Notes: generated by a model from the letters alone, not told the origin. A stretch of 64,000 nt of DNA from Silene conica (GCA_029255685.2 CM055318.2:31050001-31114000), one strand, 5' to 3'. Positions 10,420 to 22,755 are shown, counted from the stretch's first letter. Program-made: numbers and translations.

Positions 10420-10950
10420 CGTATTAAGTTATGCGTTAAGATGTCGCCTCTGAACTTAATACGTAGGTTGTTTGTCATGTATAGGGGTATGCGTTGAGTT
10501 TTCGCCTCTGAGCCCTATATGTGTTTGTTTGTCGTGTATGGAGCCATGCGTTGAGTTTTCGCCTCTGAGTTCTATACATGTCTGTTTGTCGTGTCTGGGA
10601 CATGCGTTGAGTTTTCGCCTCTGAGTTCAGACATGTGTGTGTGATCGCGTCAGGACATGCCTTAAGCTGGCCTCTGAGTCTGACGAGTAGAGCAACTACA
10701 CGACGGGGCAGTCAGGTTGTCATACCTTACCCGGAGTGCAGGTGTTTGAATGTTAGTCCATGCGTTGAGTTTTCGCCTCTGAGTCTAATGTTCAGTGATA
10801 GCCGGTCCATGCGTTGAGTTTTCGCCTCTGAGTCCTTGCTTGATGATGTGAATTTGGTATTTGGGTTATGCGTTAAGATGTCGCCTCTGAACCTTTATAC
10901 TTGCTGAATGATTTAGTACCTAGGTTATGCGTTAGGATGTCGCCTCTGAA
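10420..10950 (+). repeat. Hairpin-unit array in 5' LTR B
   Basis: About nine units. Each has a core of roughly 22 nt starting ATGCGTT or ATGCCTT and ending CCTCTG. The core is flanked by arms that differ from unit to unit but complement each other. Examples: CGTATTAAGTT/AACTTAATACG (10420-10463), TATAGGG/CCCTATA (10480-10519), TGTCTG/CAGACA (10592-10633), CGTCAG/CTGACG (10648-10685) and GAATGTTAG/CTAATGTTC with G-T pairs (10748-10793). The last two or three units have weak arms. Inside the core, GCG pairs with CGC, or GCC with GGC. Confidence 0.85.
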
Positions 10951-11671
10951 CCTTTGTATTTGCTGTTTATATCTGCTTGCCTTGATGATGGTACAGTGTC
11001 AGATATGCATGGTTTGTTACCGTTGTTATGAGTTGTGGTTAAATCATCCAAGGCATTGGATGACTCTTAGTTCGGTTTCATAAATGATTAGATTGAAAGA
11101 CCCCCCGACTGGGTAACCAGTAGGGAAACCGGCTCTCCTTCTTATCTGTTTATGAAGTTAGTTGAGAGCCGTGCATGGTAATCGCATGTTAGTAAGAGAT
11201 CAGGTGATGAGTTGTTTATGCTTCACATGTTGATATGTGTTGGAGTATTCTGTATTGTTTTATATGTTACGTGTTGTCACAAAAGGTGGCTAGGAGAACT
11301 CTAGTCACTCCCCACTGATTGTGGCGTACATGTTTTCATGTATGTAGGTACATGCAGGGTTGGAGATCAGGGTTACAGGAGAGCTAGCGAGTGATGATCC
11401 ATTCATCAGACGACTTACCTGTTTACGCTTAGCTAGACTCTTAGACTTTTACTGTTTACGCTTTTGTGCCTGTAGGGATGTACCATCCCAGGCGATGTAT
11501 ATATTTCATTTCCGTACTTAGAACTGTTACTTATCTATTTTGGTTTCCAGTTTCAGTTTATGTTTCAGTTTAAGACTTCTCGCATGTTTTATCTTCTAAA
11601 AGTTTTAATTCCGCTGCATTTTTGGTACTTTTATGTGTTTATATTTCCGCTTTCGCGAGGGGTTTTACAGT

Positions 11672-11683
11672 TGGTATCAGAGC
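11672..11683 (+). other. Primer binding site of element B (tRNA-iMet type)
   Basis: TGGTATCAGAGC two bases after the LTR end, complementary to the 3' end of initiator tRNA-Met, the usual plant chromovirus primer. Confidence 0.95.
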
Positions 11684-11833
11684 ATTATTGCTCCCGACGC
11701 ACTCATGTGACCCCAACCTTAACTCGACCAAGTAAACAGATAATGAATGAGAGATGGGTAGATCTAAGGACTTATTTTGTAGTCTATTTGTGATTGCTAA
11801 TTGTTAAGCTAATCCTTGTTTTCTCTTTTAAAG

Positions 11834-14800
11834 ATGGTGAGACCCAGAGCTGCTGATAACATTGTGCTGCAAGCAATTCAGCATTTGCTTGAGACTCAGA
11901 GACAGCAAGCGGGAAATGTTCCACCTCCTCCACCGCCGGGTGGCGAGACTAATCGTCCGGGTAGCTTTTCCTGGATTGCCTCTCAGATGTCCCGAAGCCA
12001 TGTTAGGACCTATGGAGGCGAGGCTGACCCAGTAGCCCTCACAGAGTGGTTTAGAGAGATGGAAAAGAGCTTCACCTTATACTCAGTCGTTAGGGAGGAT
12101 AGAGTGCGTTTAGCCGCTCACTTCCTGACATTGGAGGCTGACCGTTGGTGGGCGTTGACTGGACCTACCGCTGTTCTTGACCCGATGTTCGATTGGGAGG
12201 CTTTCAAAGACAGGCTCGAGGCGAGGTTCTACCCCAAAGAGATGAGATCGCAGAGGTTGAAAGAATTTATGGATTTGAAGCAAGGGAAGATGACCGTTCA
12301 AGAATTCACTGACAAGTTCAACCAGTTAGCTCACTTTGCATCGAGATTTGTTCGTGATGAGGCGGAGAGGGTGTATTTCTACCGAGGGAAGCTAGGGCCG
12401 AGGATTGAGAGTATGGTTCGTCGTGACTCTACTTCTTTTGTGGAGGTTTATGACGACGCTATTTGGGCCGAGAGTTCTATTCGTGCCATTGATGCTGAGA
12501 CCCGTGCCGCTACTTCCAGCTTCACTTCTCACCAGAGATCCGTGTACCAGGGGAAGAGACCATTCGTTCCTTCTACTTCTTCACCTTCTTCTCAGAAGAA
12601 GCGTTTTGAGAGGTTCTCTGCTCCGGTTGCTAAGACCACATTTCACACCGACACTGCTTCTACCGTTTGCCGCCGTTGTGGTAAACCGCTTCATCCAGGG
12701 TTTGATTGCTTCAAGAATGCCTATAAGTGTTATACTTGTAATGGATTTGGGCATAGATCCTTTGATTGTCCTGAGAAGAACACCGTTCTTGGCAAGGCTG
12801 CCACTGCTGCTGCGGCAACCAGAGGAGGAAAGCCGAAGGGGAAGATCTTTGTGATGACTAGGGCTGAGGCAGAGGCGCATCCTGACATTGTTGCCGGTAT
12901 ATTTTCTGTTCTTGGCGCTGAGTGCCTTATTTTATTCGATACTGGAGCCTCGTTATCATTTATATCGACTCAGTTCGCCGATCGTCTAGCTCTTGAGTCT
13001 TCATTGGTAGAGGAGACTTCCATTTCCTTACCTTCTGGAGACGTGTTTTCCTGCTCTTCGTCCCATAGGGATGTTCCTATCGTTATTGGTCAAGCCACAT
13101 TTCCTGCGGACTTACTGAGATTTCCTCTCGAGGAGTTTGATATTATCCTCGGTATGGATTGGTTATCGCGATACCATGCTCGCTTCGAGTGTCGCGACCA
13201 GAAAATCTGCTTGAGGAGTTCTTCAGGAGTTCGTGTTTCCTATAGGGGAACTCGCCCTCAAAAGGGTGTTCGTGTCATCTCATCGATGAAAGCTTCTCAT
13301 CTTCTTAGGAAGGGTTGCCAAGCCTTCCTGTGTGTTGTTACAGCTGCTAAACCATCGCTACCGAAGCTTGAAGATGTAGCCATTGTTCGTGAGTATCCAG
13401 ATGTGTTCCCAGATGACTTGCCAGGGATACCGCCAGAGAGAGATGTGGAGTTTACTATTGAGCTTGTTCCAGGTACAGGACCGATTTCTAAAGCTCCTTA
13501 CCGTATGGCTCCGCCAGAGTTGAAAGAGTTGAAGCAGCAATTGGAAGAGATGATCGAGAAAGGTTTCATTAGACCGAGTGCTTCTCCGTGGGGTGCTCCC
13601 GTTCTGTTCGTCAAGAAGAAAGATGGTTCCATGAGATTGTGCATTGACTATAGAGAGCTGAACCGAGTGACCGTGAAGAATCGATATCCTTTGCCTAGAA
13701 TAGATGATTTGTTCGACCAGTTGAGAGGTGCTTCGAGGTTTTCTAAGATTGATCTTCGATCAGGTTATCATCAGATTCCAGTGAGAGGGGCTGATATTGC
13801 GAAAACTGCATTTCGTACCAGATATGGACATTTTGAGTTTGTAGTCATGCCATTTGGGTTGACTAATGCACCGGCGATTTTTATGGATCAGATGAATCGT
13901 ACTTTCAGCGAGTATCTTGACACCTGTGTAGTAGTTTTCATTGATGACATCTTGATATATTCGAAGACCGATGAAGAACATGCTGAGCATCTTCGATTGA
14001 TTCTAGGGATTCTGCGCAAGCAGAAGTGGTTCGCAAAGTTTTCAAAGTGTGAATTTTGGCTCTCGAAGGTTGCCTTTTTAGGACATGTGATATCCAGCGA
14101 GGGTGTGATGGTAGATCCCGCGAAGATAGAGGCTGTGGTTGATTGGGAGAGTCCCAAGGACGTAGGGGAGATCCGTAGCTTTTTGGGTTTGGCTGGTTAT
14201 TATCGTAGATTCGTTGAGGATTTCTCGAGATTGGCTCGCCCGATGACTCAGTTACTGAAGAAAGAAGCCAAATTTGTGTGGACCGACAAGTGTGAGAGTT
14301 CCTTCCAGGAGTTGAAGACCAGATTGACTTCCGCCCCCGTGTTAGCTTTGCCAGAGATCGGAGTGGACTTTGATGTGTATTGTGATGCTTCGATGTTAGG
14401 ACTTGGATGTGTACTGATGCAGAGTGGTAAAGTGATAGCATATTCATCTAGACAGTTGAGAGTTCATGAGGTGAACTATCCGACACATGATTTGGAGTTG
14501 GCCGCAGTTGTTCATGCCTTGAAGATGTGGCGTCATTACCTGATGGGATCTCATTGCCGCATTTTCACCGATCATAAGAGCTTAAAGTACATTTTCACTC
14601 AGAAAGACCTTAACATGAGACAGAGACGTTGGCTAGAGTTAGTGAAAGATTACGACATTGAGTTGTTATATCATGAGGGAAAAGCCAATGTAGTTGCTGA
14701 TGCGCTTAGCCGCAAGACTTCTCACTCGATGAGTGCCATGAGGGTATTGCCCGATGAGTTGTGTTCCGAGTTCCGGAAGCTGAGATTAGAGATGGTGGGT

Positions 14801-16270
14801 AGTGGTTTTGATTGGTTAGCTGCTATGACTGCCGAGCCGTCTTTATATTGGGAGATTCGCCGGAGTTTGCCTTCAGATGCCGATTTCAAGAAGTTTGAGG
14901 CTAAGATTTCGAGTGGTGTTGCACCTGAGTTGGTGATTGATGCTGATGGTTTCCTTAAGTTCCGTGGTAGGATGTATGTTCCGGATGTGCCAGATTTGAG
15001 GAAGAAAGTTCTTGATGAGGCTCATTTGTCACCGTACTCCGTTCATCCAGGAGGAGAGAAGATGCATAAGGATTTGAGGCTTACGTTTTGGTGGCCTGGT
15101 ATGAAGAAGGAGATCTTGGATTATGTTAGTAGGTGCTTGACTTGTCAACAAGTCAAGATAGAGCATAGGAGACCTGGTGGTTTGCTACAGCCGCTTCCCG
15201 TTCCTCAGTGGAAGTGGGAGTGCATATCTATGGATTTTGTTACTGCTTTGCCTAAGACTGTGGGAGGCAAAGATGCGATTTGGGTTATTGTCGATCGTCT
15301 AACTAAGTGTGCCAGATTCGTGCCGATCAGAGAGACATGGGATATGGACCGTTTAGCTAGGGCTTATATTACTGAGATAGTCCGATATCATGGTGTTCCG
15401 AGGGAGATCGTTTCAGATCGTGATCCGAGGTTTTGTTCCAGGTTCTGGAAGGCTTTGCAGGAGGCTATGGGTAGCCGTTTGTTGATGAGTACCGCATTTC
15501 ATGCCGCGACCGATGGTCAGTCCGAGAGGACTATACAGACGTTAGAGGATTTGCTCCGTGCTTGTGCCCTTGATTTTCAGAGTTCTTGGGAGCAGAGTTT
15601 GCCGTTGGTAGAGTTTTCTTACAACAACAGTTATCATGCTTCCATTGGTATGGCTCCGTACGAGGCTCTTTATGGTAGGAAGTGCCGTAGTCCGATTTGT
15701 TGGGACCAGGCTAGTGATGTTCGTGACCTTGGACCAGACCAGTTAGCTGTTACTATTGATCAGGTTCAACTTATCAGAGGTAGGATGAAGGCCGCTCAGG
15801 ACCGGCAGAAATCCTATGCTGATGTTCGCCGTAGACCCTTAGAGTTTGAGGTGGGTGATCGAGTTTTCTTGAGAGTTTCTCCGATGAAAGGCGTCAAGAG
15901 ATTTGGAGTTAAGGGCAAGTTGAGCCCTAAGTATATTGGACCTTTTGAGATTGTGAAGAGGATTGGTGCTGCTGCTTACCGATTGGACTTGCCTCCTAGT
16001 TTGGGCAAGGTTCATAGCGTTTTTCATGTTTCCCAGCTCCGCAGATACATTAGTGACCCGAGTCATGTTTTGCCTAGAGAGATCGAGAACTTGGAGCCGA
16101 GTCTTGCTTTCGAGGAGCGTCCAGTGAAGATCCTAGACCGTCAGGAGAGGAAGCTTAGGAGCAAGGTGGTGCCCTTGGTGAAGATCCTATGGCGTTGCGG
16201 CGAAGTCGAGGAGCAGACTTGGGAGACTGAGGCATCGATGCGTATCGCGCATCCTTCTCTTTTCGATTGA
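11834..16270 (+). CDS. gag-pol: Gag-Pol polyprotein of element B, intact
   Basis: 1478 residues in one frame, starting at the ATG of MVRPRAADN. In order: a capsid-like gag region (about 60-210); two CX2CX4HX4C knuckles (from about residues 279 and 299); protease with DTGASLSF (Asp369); RT with FIDDIL (Asp704/Asp705); RNase H ([10 protein letters not shown], Asp851). Integrase has an HHCC region ([10 protein letters not shown]...CLTCQQVK), then Asp1134, Asp1195 and Glu1231, an exact D,D(35)E spacing. The C-terminus from about residue 1431 ([14 protein letters not shown]...EEQTWE) is chromodomain-like. All catalytic residues checked are present and there is no internal stop, so this copy could be functional. 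Chromodomains in this group are thought to guide insertion to heterochromatin. Confidence 0.97.
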   Translation: MVRPRAADNIVLQAIQHLLETQRQQAGNVPPPPPPGGETNRPGSFSWIASQMSRSHVRTYGGEADPVALTEWFREMEKSFTLYSVVREDRVRLAAHFLTLEADRWWALTGPTAVLDPMFDWEAFKDRLEARFYPKEMRSQRLKEFMDLKQGKMTVQEFTDKFNQLAHFASRFVRDEAERVYFYRGKLGPRIESMVRRDSTSFVEVYDDAIWAESSIRAIDAETRAATSSFTSHQRSVYQGKRPFVPSTSSPSSQKKRFERFSAPVAKTTFHTDTASTVCRRCGKPLHPGFDCFKNAYKCYTCNGFGHRSFDCPEKNTVLGKAATAAAATRGGKPKGKIFVMTRAEAEAHPDIVAGIFSVLGAECLILFDTGASLSFISTQFADRLALESSLVEETSISLPSGDVFSCSSSHRDVPIVIGQATFPADLLRFPLEEFDIILGMDWLSRYHARFECRDQKICLRSSSGVRVSYRGTRPQKGVRVISSMKASHLLRKGCQAFLCVVTAAKPSLPKLEDVAIVREYPDVFPDDLPGIPPERDVEFTIELVPGTGPISKAPYRMAPPELKELKQQLEEMIEKGFIRPSASPWGAPVLFVKKKDGSMRLCIDYRELNRVTVKNRYPLPRIDDLFDQLRGASRFSKIDLRSGYHQIPVRGADIAKTAFRTRYGHFEFVVMPFGLTNAPAIFMDQMNRTFSEYLDTCVVVFIDDILIYSKTDEEHAEHLRLILGILRKQKWFAKFSKCEFWLSKVAFLGHVISSEGVMVDPAKIEAVVDWESPKDVGEIRSFLGLAGYYRRFVEDFSRLARPMTQLLKKEAKFVWTDKCESSFQELKTRLTSAPVLALPEIGVDFDVYCDASMLGLGCVLMQSGKVIAYSSRQLRVHEVNYPTHDLELAAVVHALKMWRHYLMGSHCRIFTDHKSLKYIFTQKDLNMRQRRWLELVKDYDIELLYHEGKANVVADALSRKTSHSMSAMRVLPDELCSEFRKLRLEMVGSGFDWLAAMTAEPSLYWEIRRSLPSDADFKKFEAKISSGVAPELVIDADGFLKFRGRMYVPDVPDLRKKVLDEAHLSPYSVHPGGEKMHKDLRLTFWWPGMKKEILDYVSRCLTCQQVKIEHRRPGGLLQPLPVPQWKWECISMDFVTALPKTVGGKDAIWVIVDRLTKCARFVPIRETWDMDRLARAYITEIVRYHGVPREIVSDRDPRFCSRFWKALQEAMGSRLLMSTAFHAATDGQSERTIQTLEDLLRACALDFQSSWEQSLPLVEFSYNNSYHASIGMAPYEALYGRKCRSPICWDQASDVRDLGPDQLAVTIDQVQLIRGRMKAAQDRQKSYADVRRRPLEFEVGDRVFLRVSPMKGVKRFGVKGKLSPKYIGPFEIVKRIGAAAYRLDLPPSLGKVHSVFHVSQLRRYISDPSHVLPREIENLEPSLAFEERPVKILDRQERKLRSKVVPLVKILWRCGEVEEQTWETEASMRIAHPSLFD

Positions 16271-16316
16271 GGTATAGTATATAGATTTATGTCCGTTCGA
16301 GTTTCGAGGACGAAAC

Positions 16317-16335
16317 TTTTTGAAGTTGGGGTGAT
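16317..16335 (+). other. Polypurine tract before 3' LTR of element B
   Basis: TTTTTGAAGTTGGGGTGAT lies directly before the TGTAAC of the 3' LTR. The equivalent tract in element D is GAAAGTTGGGGTGAT. It primes plus-strand DNA synthesis. Confidence 0.8.
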
Positions 16336-19223
16336 TGTAACATCCCGTATTTTCGTAAAATCTAATTTAAGCGATTTTAATTATTTTAAGTAATAAAATA
16401 ATATTTTAATAATGTAATTCGGAAATTTTTATAAATAAATAAGATCCGCCTTAAGAACCTCCAGTTCTTAAGACGAATACAACTTGGCATAATTAAATAT
16501 CCGACTCAAGTACTCGTTCCGTATCCGTTTAAAAGTCCGTTTCATATAATTATTCGGAAAGGACCCACTTGTACCTTATAAACCCTATATGTCGACATCT
16601 TCTTCTCCCTCAAATTTCATTTTACTGTAACTCTAATCCTTCAAAACCTCCTTAAAACCCTTCCTTCTTTTCGAGTTTTCTCCACCATCCGTTCATCGAA
16701 TTGCGAAAGTAAGTACATTTTCGGAATCCTCGCGCGAATTCCAAGACATCCATCACTTTCGTTTTTCATTTTATCGACTTCAAAAATCGGGCTGTTTTGC
16801 CTTTAATCCGTTTTTGTTGTTCTTAAACCGTTTTCTTTGTTGTAGGGGTTGGCCTTGACGATCCCGACGTGGACTCTTACGTTGTAGAGGAGGATCAATC
16901 GCCGGATTAAGCTTTAAGGTGACGATAATGAGAAACTCGGCCTATTTGTGAATATTAGCACTTTTGTTGTGTTTCTTATGTTGATTCTGATTTTGTTAAA
17001 GTATGTTGTTTAATGGACTTAGTATCATGTTTAGGATGTTGAATATGTAAAGAATTCATGCCTAAAGATGTTGTTAGGTGTTCATATGTGATTTTCAGTT
17101 TTTCCTTAAGTTCAGACGGATACATTGGATTTATCATTGAGGATTGTTATGGGATTGTATGCTGATAAGATAGTGATATTAGATGTGTATGATATTGGGC
17201 AAATCATGCTTGTTGTGATTTCTGAAGTTTACATGTCGATTTATGAAGTTTTGTGATGTTGCGAAAAATGCGTTTTCGGTATCAGGCTCTCTGAGCCGGT
17301 CGACCGACCGGCCGCCGGTCGACCGGCCGGGAGAGCAAATAGGGTATTTTCGAGATTTTTGGGAATTTGGCTTAGGACTGCCAGCCGGCCGACCGGCTGC
17401 CTGCCGACCGGCTGGTGGTCATTTGTGTAGTTCATGTTTTGCGAAAAACCTTAATAGCATGGGAGCCCAGCCGGCAGACCGGCCGCCTGCCAGCCGGCTG
17501 GGAGTGCATATGGGGATGGATACGATTTTAGTAAAGGCTAGGGAATGGGGTTCCCAGCCGGCCGACCGGCTGCCTGCCGACCGGCTGGGAGTCCTTCTTG
17601 GTGTTTCCTCGGTTTTTGAAAAGAGATGTAGGCTGAGGGGTTGCCAGCCGGCCGACCGGCTGCCTGCCGACCGGCTGGGGATCCCTGTATGTCATTTGGA
17701 GTTTTTCGTAGATTGATCGTAACTTTTAAACGGTTTGTCGGTTCGACTTGAAACTTGTTTTGTGTACCCGTGGCATGTATTTGAGGTCCCCGGAGGATGG
17801 GCAACATTGTATTGGGTTCGGGAATATAGTGAGGATAGAGACCCCCCGGTCGGGCAACCGAAAGGGAAACCGGCTCTCCCTCATCCTAGTTCTCGAGGTC
17901 AATTAAGTGTTGATTAGAAGTTAAAGGTAGAACTATAGAGTAGTTCATAGATTTGAATGATATTGTTTTGTTGCGTATTAAGTTATGCGTTAAGATGTCG
18001 CCTCTGAACTTAATACGTAGGTTGTTTGTCATGTATAGGGGTATGCGTTGAGTTTTCGCCTCTGAGCCCTATATGTGTTTGTTTGTCGTGTATGGAGCCA
18101 TGCGTTGAGTTTTCGCCTCTGAGTTCTATACATGTCTGTTTGTCGTGTCTGGGACATGCGTTGAGTTTTCGCCTCTGAGTTCAGACATGTGTGTGTGATC
18201 GCGTCAGGACATGCCTTAAGCTGGCCTCTGAGTCTGACGAGTAGAGCAACTACACGACGGGGCAGTCAGGTTGTCATACCTTACCCGGAGTGCAGGTGTT
18301 TGAATGTTAGTCCATGCGTTGAGTTTTCGCCTCTGAGTCTAATGTTCAGTGATAGCCGGTCCATGCGTTGAGTTTTCGCCTCTGAGTCCTTGCTTGATGA
18401 TGTGAATTTGGTATTTGGGTTATGCGTTAAGATGTCGCCTCTGAACCTTTATACTTGCTGAATGATTTAGTACCTAGGTTATGCGTTAGGATGTCGCCTC
18501 TGAACCTTTGTATTTGCTGTTTATATCTGCTTGCCTTGATGATGGTACAGTGTCAGATATGCATGGTTTGTTACCGTTGTTATGAGTTGTGGTTAAATCA
18601 TCCAAGGCATTGGATGACTCTTAGTTCGGTTTCATAAATGATTAGATTGAAAGACCCCCCGACTGGGTAACCAGTAGGGAAACCGGCTCTCCTTCTTATC
18701 TGTTTATGAAGTTAGTTGAGAGCCGTGCATGGTAATCGCATGTTAGTAAGAGATCAGGTGATGAGTTGTTTATGCTTCACATGTTGATATGTGTTGGAGT
18801 ATTCTGTATTGTTTTATATGTTACGTGTTGTCACAAAAGGTGGCTAGGAGAACTCTAGTCACTCCCCACTGATTGTGGCGTACATGTTTTCATGTATGTA
18901 GGTACATGCAGGGTTGGAGATCAGGGTTACAGGAGAGCTAGCGAGTGATGATCCATTCATCAGACGACTTACCTGTTTACGCTTAGCTAGACTCTTAGAC
19001 TTTTACTGTTTACGCTTTTGTGCCTGTAGGGATGTACCATCCCAGGCGATGTATATATTTCATTTCCGTACTTAGAACTGTTACTTATCTATTTTGGTTT
19101 CCAGTTTCAGTTTATGTTTCAGTTTAAGACTTCTCGCATGTTTTATCTTCTAAAAGTTTTAATTCCGCTGCATTTTTGGTACTTTTATGTGTTTATATTT
19201 CCGCTTTCGCGAGGGGTTTTACA
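16336..19223 (+). repeat. 3' LTR of element B
   Basis: Same length as the 5' LTR (offset 7554). It carries the same word array (17289-17678) and hairpin array (17974-18504). Confidence 0.95.
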
Positions 19224-19437
19224 GATTGGCTCCTGCATGAAGAAGTCATCGATCGAGCTGTCCTGTGCTCGATCTAGTAGATGCCAGCCTAAAGCTCTCG
19301 ATCGAGAACACTACATTCTCGATCGAGTGGGAAACCTAGAAGAGACATCTCGATCGAACAGTTGTGGAGCTCGATCGAGAAGTTTCTGACTGATGGGCTT
19401 CGAGTTGTGCAAAACCGCAAATTTTTCCTACTTAAAC
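19224..19437 (+). repeat. LTR fragment J, right part
   Basis: After the second GATTG the sequence continues the CTCGATCGAG word series (about 19250-19385, at least six words). It then passes into TTCCTACTTAAACAGT, similar to the TATA-side sequence of solo LTR I. It breaks off where fragment F begins; both sides share AGTACATTG at the join. No downstream end of J is present. Confidence 0.6.
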
Positions 19438-20567
19438 AGTACATTGAAGAACAAATCAATTGTTTACATTTTGACTCTTAGCCGGTCACCTAACCGGCAG
19501 CCGGTTGACCGGCTGAGAGTTATTTCTCAGATTTTCGCACACTATATATACCCGCACTTAGTCTATTTTCATGGACGCAACTTTTAGATATTTTTCACGC
19601 ATTCCAAGGGTTTGTTACTGTTTCATTGCCTACTTTTTCACATTCAAAACTCAACTCAAATCCTTAATCTTTCTTTAGTTTTTAGAATCCTTTTTAGCTA
19701 ATCTTTCCTTAATCCTAGTTAGTGTTCTTCCTAGTAATCAATAGTTTACATTTGGAGTTTTGGGTGTATTTTGAAGACATTTGAGAGAATTCTTCATTTG
19801 TATCCAAGTTCCTCACTTTAATGCAAGTATCGGTATAATCTTCCTTTTTCTTACTTAGTATTTCCATTTGTTTACATTTACTTCAAGTTATCTTTAATGA
19901 TTTGCTTGCCTTTATCATTTTTCATCATGTTTAGCAACTATCCATCAATTATTCATATGTCTTTCTTAGTTATGTGTAAGTAGTCTATTTCTAGGGTTAG
20001 GGGTTTTCTTGGGTGGTTGGTGTTGATGATTATTGCTTAGGGTTAGGGTTTGGTCTTCATCTTTGTTAGGTTTTCATTGTATGCTTGCTATATGTTTGAT
20101 GAAATGCCTCAACGACGGTTGGGCATGATTCTCGTTGTTGTTTCCCTTTGACGATAGTCTAGGGTTCTCATGAGCATGTATGTATGATTTGTTGGCCTTG
20201 TTTGTAGCGAGAGCTAGGATAGGGTTCGACTTTAGGCGAGTCTAATCGAGAGACGCGACAAACCTAGACCTAGCATAGAAGAGACCCCCTACCCTTTGCT
20301 TGTTTGACATCGACCTACCCTAGTAACCCCCGACGCCCTAGTTGTTTTTTATCATCGACTTAATCTTAGTATATTTGCTTTAATTTGTCTTTAGTTGTTA
20401 GTCTTATCACTCCCAAAACCTATTACCCAACTTTGTCTTAAATTAGAACTTAACTAGACAATTATCCCCACCATCTTCGTGTTCGACCCCGACTTTAATA
20501 CTACTTATTATCGGGTTTTATAAATCTTGTTTGGTACCGGAATTGACGGCAAAACCGGTCATCAAAA

Positions 20568-20585
20568 TGGCGTCGTTGCCGGGGA
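20568..20585 (+). other. Primer binding site in fragment F
   Basis: TGGCGTCGTTGCCGGGGA, identical to that of element A. Confidence 0.85.
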
Positions 20586-20749
20586 TGGTGCTAGAGATTG
20601 TTTAGTTTAGTTTTAGTTTTTAGCCTTAGGTAGTTGTGTTTAGTTTGTCTTGATTTAAGCTTTGCTAGTTTAAGTGTAGAGTGGTTGTTATTTTAATCTC
20701 CCTAGTGCCTAAAAAACACTAGGACGACTAATTGTGTTGCTAAGTTTTT

Positions 20750-21533
20750 ATGCCAAGGGGTGATTCGAATTCTCTACTTTCAACTTCCGAACCGGAAAGG
20801 CTTTTTCGAGCCTTAAGGAGGAGGACTATAGCAAGAGTGAGAATTGATTCCCACGCTTCAACTAGCCACAACAACCCACCTTCTCCATCCGATCCACAAA
20901 GCCCAAACCAAGACATTCCAAGCCCGACATCCGAAAATTTCGACAACCCATTCTACCAATCACCACCACCCGCATCTCATATTCACAATCAACCACAAAT
21001 CCACATAATGGCCGCTTTAAGAGACCATAACCGCCCCAACCATAATGACACCACAAACCCCATCAACTTTGGCAATCTTGTGCCACAAAGCTTTGAAATC
21101 CACCCATCACAAATGAGTTCCATTGAGAAACATGCCTTTGGTGGGGCTTCTCACGAGGATGCCCACGGGCGCTTAAGGAAATTCAAAGGCAAGGTTGCCA
21201 TGATAAAGAAGACGGGATTTTTGGAGGAGACTTTAAGGTTGATGCTCTTTCCTTATTCATTGACGGACAAGGCGGACCGTTGGTTAAACATTCATCCCCC
21301 AAACACTTTCACTACTTGGGATGATCTAGCCAAGGCCTTCCTAGCTAAGTACTATCCATCCTCAAAAACTGCCATGATCCGCAACGAGATCACCCAATTC
21401 CAACAAGATGAAGGGGAAAGCTTAGGAGAAGCATGGGATAGGTATCAAGACTTACTTGCTAGGTGTCCTCATTATGGGATACCTACATGGTATACCACCC
21501 AAACATTTTTTCAAACACTTCTCCTTGTACAAA
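20750..21533 (+). pseudogene. gag: Truncated gag in fragment F
   Basis: Starts at the same MPRGDSNSLL methionine as element A and follows it for about 261 residues, through the capsid-like region to TFFQTLLLVQ. Homology then stops at the junction with element E. A chance reading of about 20 residues continues to a stop at 21595. No zinc knuckle remains. Confidence 0.9.
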
Positions 21534-22740
21534 TAGTTAAGAGTGTAAAATATCTTTTTATGAAAAAATCTTTTAAGGTTGTACGAAGTTGGTAATATTA
21601 TGGAGAATGAATAACTTATGAGTTGATGGATCTTCTAATTACCATATTAAGTACATACCTATCCCTAGTTTTCGTCATCTACTTTAAAACATGATTAGGG
21701 TTTCCTTGGATGACAAGAGACAACTTGTGCCTCTATTTGTGCGCCTCCCTAGCAACGGCCCAACTGGATATTAGGGTTAGCACATATATCGAGATATATG
21801 ATCGATATTTTATCTTATGAGATAGATATTTAAGAATCATATATATGCACAAATTAGTTAAGATAGTTTAGAATAAAATCTTTTTATTCTATATCTTATC
21901 TTATCCAAGGGAATTAGGAAATTTATTAAATATCTTAAGATAGTCAATATAATTATAAGATTATTATTTCCTAAATAAAAGATTTAAGATAGATTTCGAT
22001 TAAGAATAATATTCTTGATATTATTCTCGGCATCTAAGGTTTGTTGTAACCCAGACCATCTATCATTCCTATATAAGAAGAACTAAAATGATTTTACACT
22101 TACGCTTTTCCAAACGCATTTTACGAATGCATTAAGTCTTTTGTAAAAATTGTTTTACGTTTCATACTTTGTTTTTGCAAATCTTGATTTTTGAAAAGTC
22201 GTGTGCTACACTCGTGTCAGTTTTGTTATATCGTTATAAGACCAATGGTGCTTAATTCTATATTCGTTCTATACGATAACATCAAGGAACAATAGAATCA
22301 CTTTCTTATTAACGTAAGATAGATTGAGTATTTAGCGATACTCGTAGTGTGTCAAATATTTAGCGATATTTGATGTTGTAAGAACATTTATCGGTGTTCG
22401 AAAAAGCATGTATTTAACGGTACTTGTAGAGTTACAATTAACATCAAAATTGTACGAGTGGGTTGATAATTTTGTAATCCGGAGTAGGTACTAAAATTAT
22501 TAATCGAGAATAGTGGACGCAGGTTTCGACTTGTGAAACTGAACCACTTCAAAATTATGTGTGTGCTTTCTATTTTTGTTTTCTCGTTGTTATTATTATT
22601 CATCGCGCATCTCAATTGTATAAGGTTTCAATCAATAGACCCTAGACAATTGATCATACAAGCTATTTCTTTAAGAAAATAACAAGTTTTAAATACTCAA
22701 TTCACCCCATATTGAGTATATTGCATTAATAGACTCTTCA
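21534..22740 (+). repeat. 5' LTR of copia element E (left edge unclear)
   Basis: AT-rich sequence ending CTCTTCA directly before a tRNA-iMet primer site. It has a TATA box (CCTATATAAG, about 22069-22078). Upstream there are repeated TATCTTA/TAAGATA words, including the perfect palindrome TATCTTAAGATA at 21931-21942. A TG start next to fragment F cannot be fixed, so the left edge may be truncated. Confidence 0.75.
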
Positions 22741-22742
22741 AT

Positions 22743-22755
22743 TGGTATCAGAGCC
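22743..22755 (+). other. Primer binding site of element E
   Basis: TGGTATCAGAGCC two bases after the LTR end; complementary to initiator tRNA-Met, as in most plant copia elements. Confidence 0.9.

Larger units (their letters stand above)
8782..11669 (+). repeat. 5' LTR of element B
   Basis: 2888 bp, long for an LTR. Features in order: a TATA-like TATAAACC at about 9023; splice-like sites 9155-9291; a conserved mini reading frame 9306-9356; five GC-rich palindromic words 9735-10124; a first CCCCCC-type hairpin near 10287; nine hairpin units 10420-10950; a second CCCCCC-type hairpin near 11100; then the 3' end. If transcription starts just after the TATA box, most of these lie in the RNA leader. 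Confidence 0.95.
8782..19223 (+). mobile_element. Element B: complete chromodomain Ty3/gypsy retrotransposon (Tekay/Del-like)
   Basis: A full-length 10,442-bp element. The 2888-bp LTRs (8782-11669 and 16336-19223) both run TGTAACATCC...GGTTTTACA and are flanked by a perfect GATTG target duplication (8777-8781 and 19224-19228). A tRNA-iMet primer site follows the 5' LTR, and a purine tract precedes the 3' LTR. One uninterrupted gag-pol frame lies between. I noticed a single LTR mismatch (near 9926 versus 17480), so the insertion is recent. The chromodomain-like C-terminus and integrase place it among the plant chromoviruses. Confidence 0.97.
19438..21533 (+). mobile_element. Fragment F: inverted near-identical copy of part of element A
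   Basis: It matches the reverse complement of about 5706-7790 of A at nearly every base. I found two differences (19521 versus 7711, and a Pro/Leu change in gag). It begins inside the LTR and ends inside gag, so it lacks both element ends and has no visible target duplication. It comprises an LTR part (19438-20564), a primer site (20568-20585) and a truncated gag. Confidence 0.9.

Noticed and set aside
10420..10950. CRISPR-like repeat-spacer layout
   Set aside because: The repeats are cores of hairpins with complementary flanks inside a plant LTR, not constant repeats with unrelated spacers; no cas genes.
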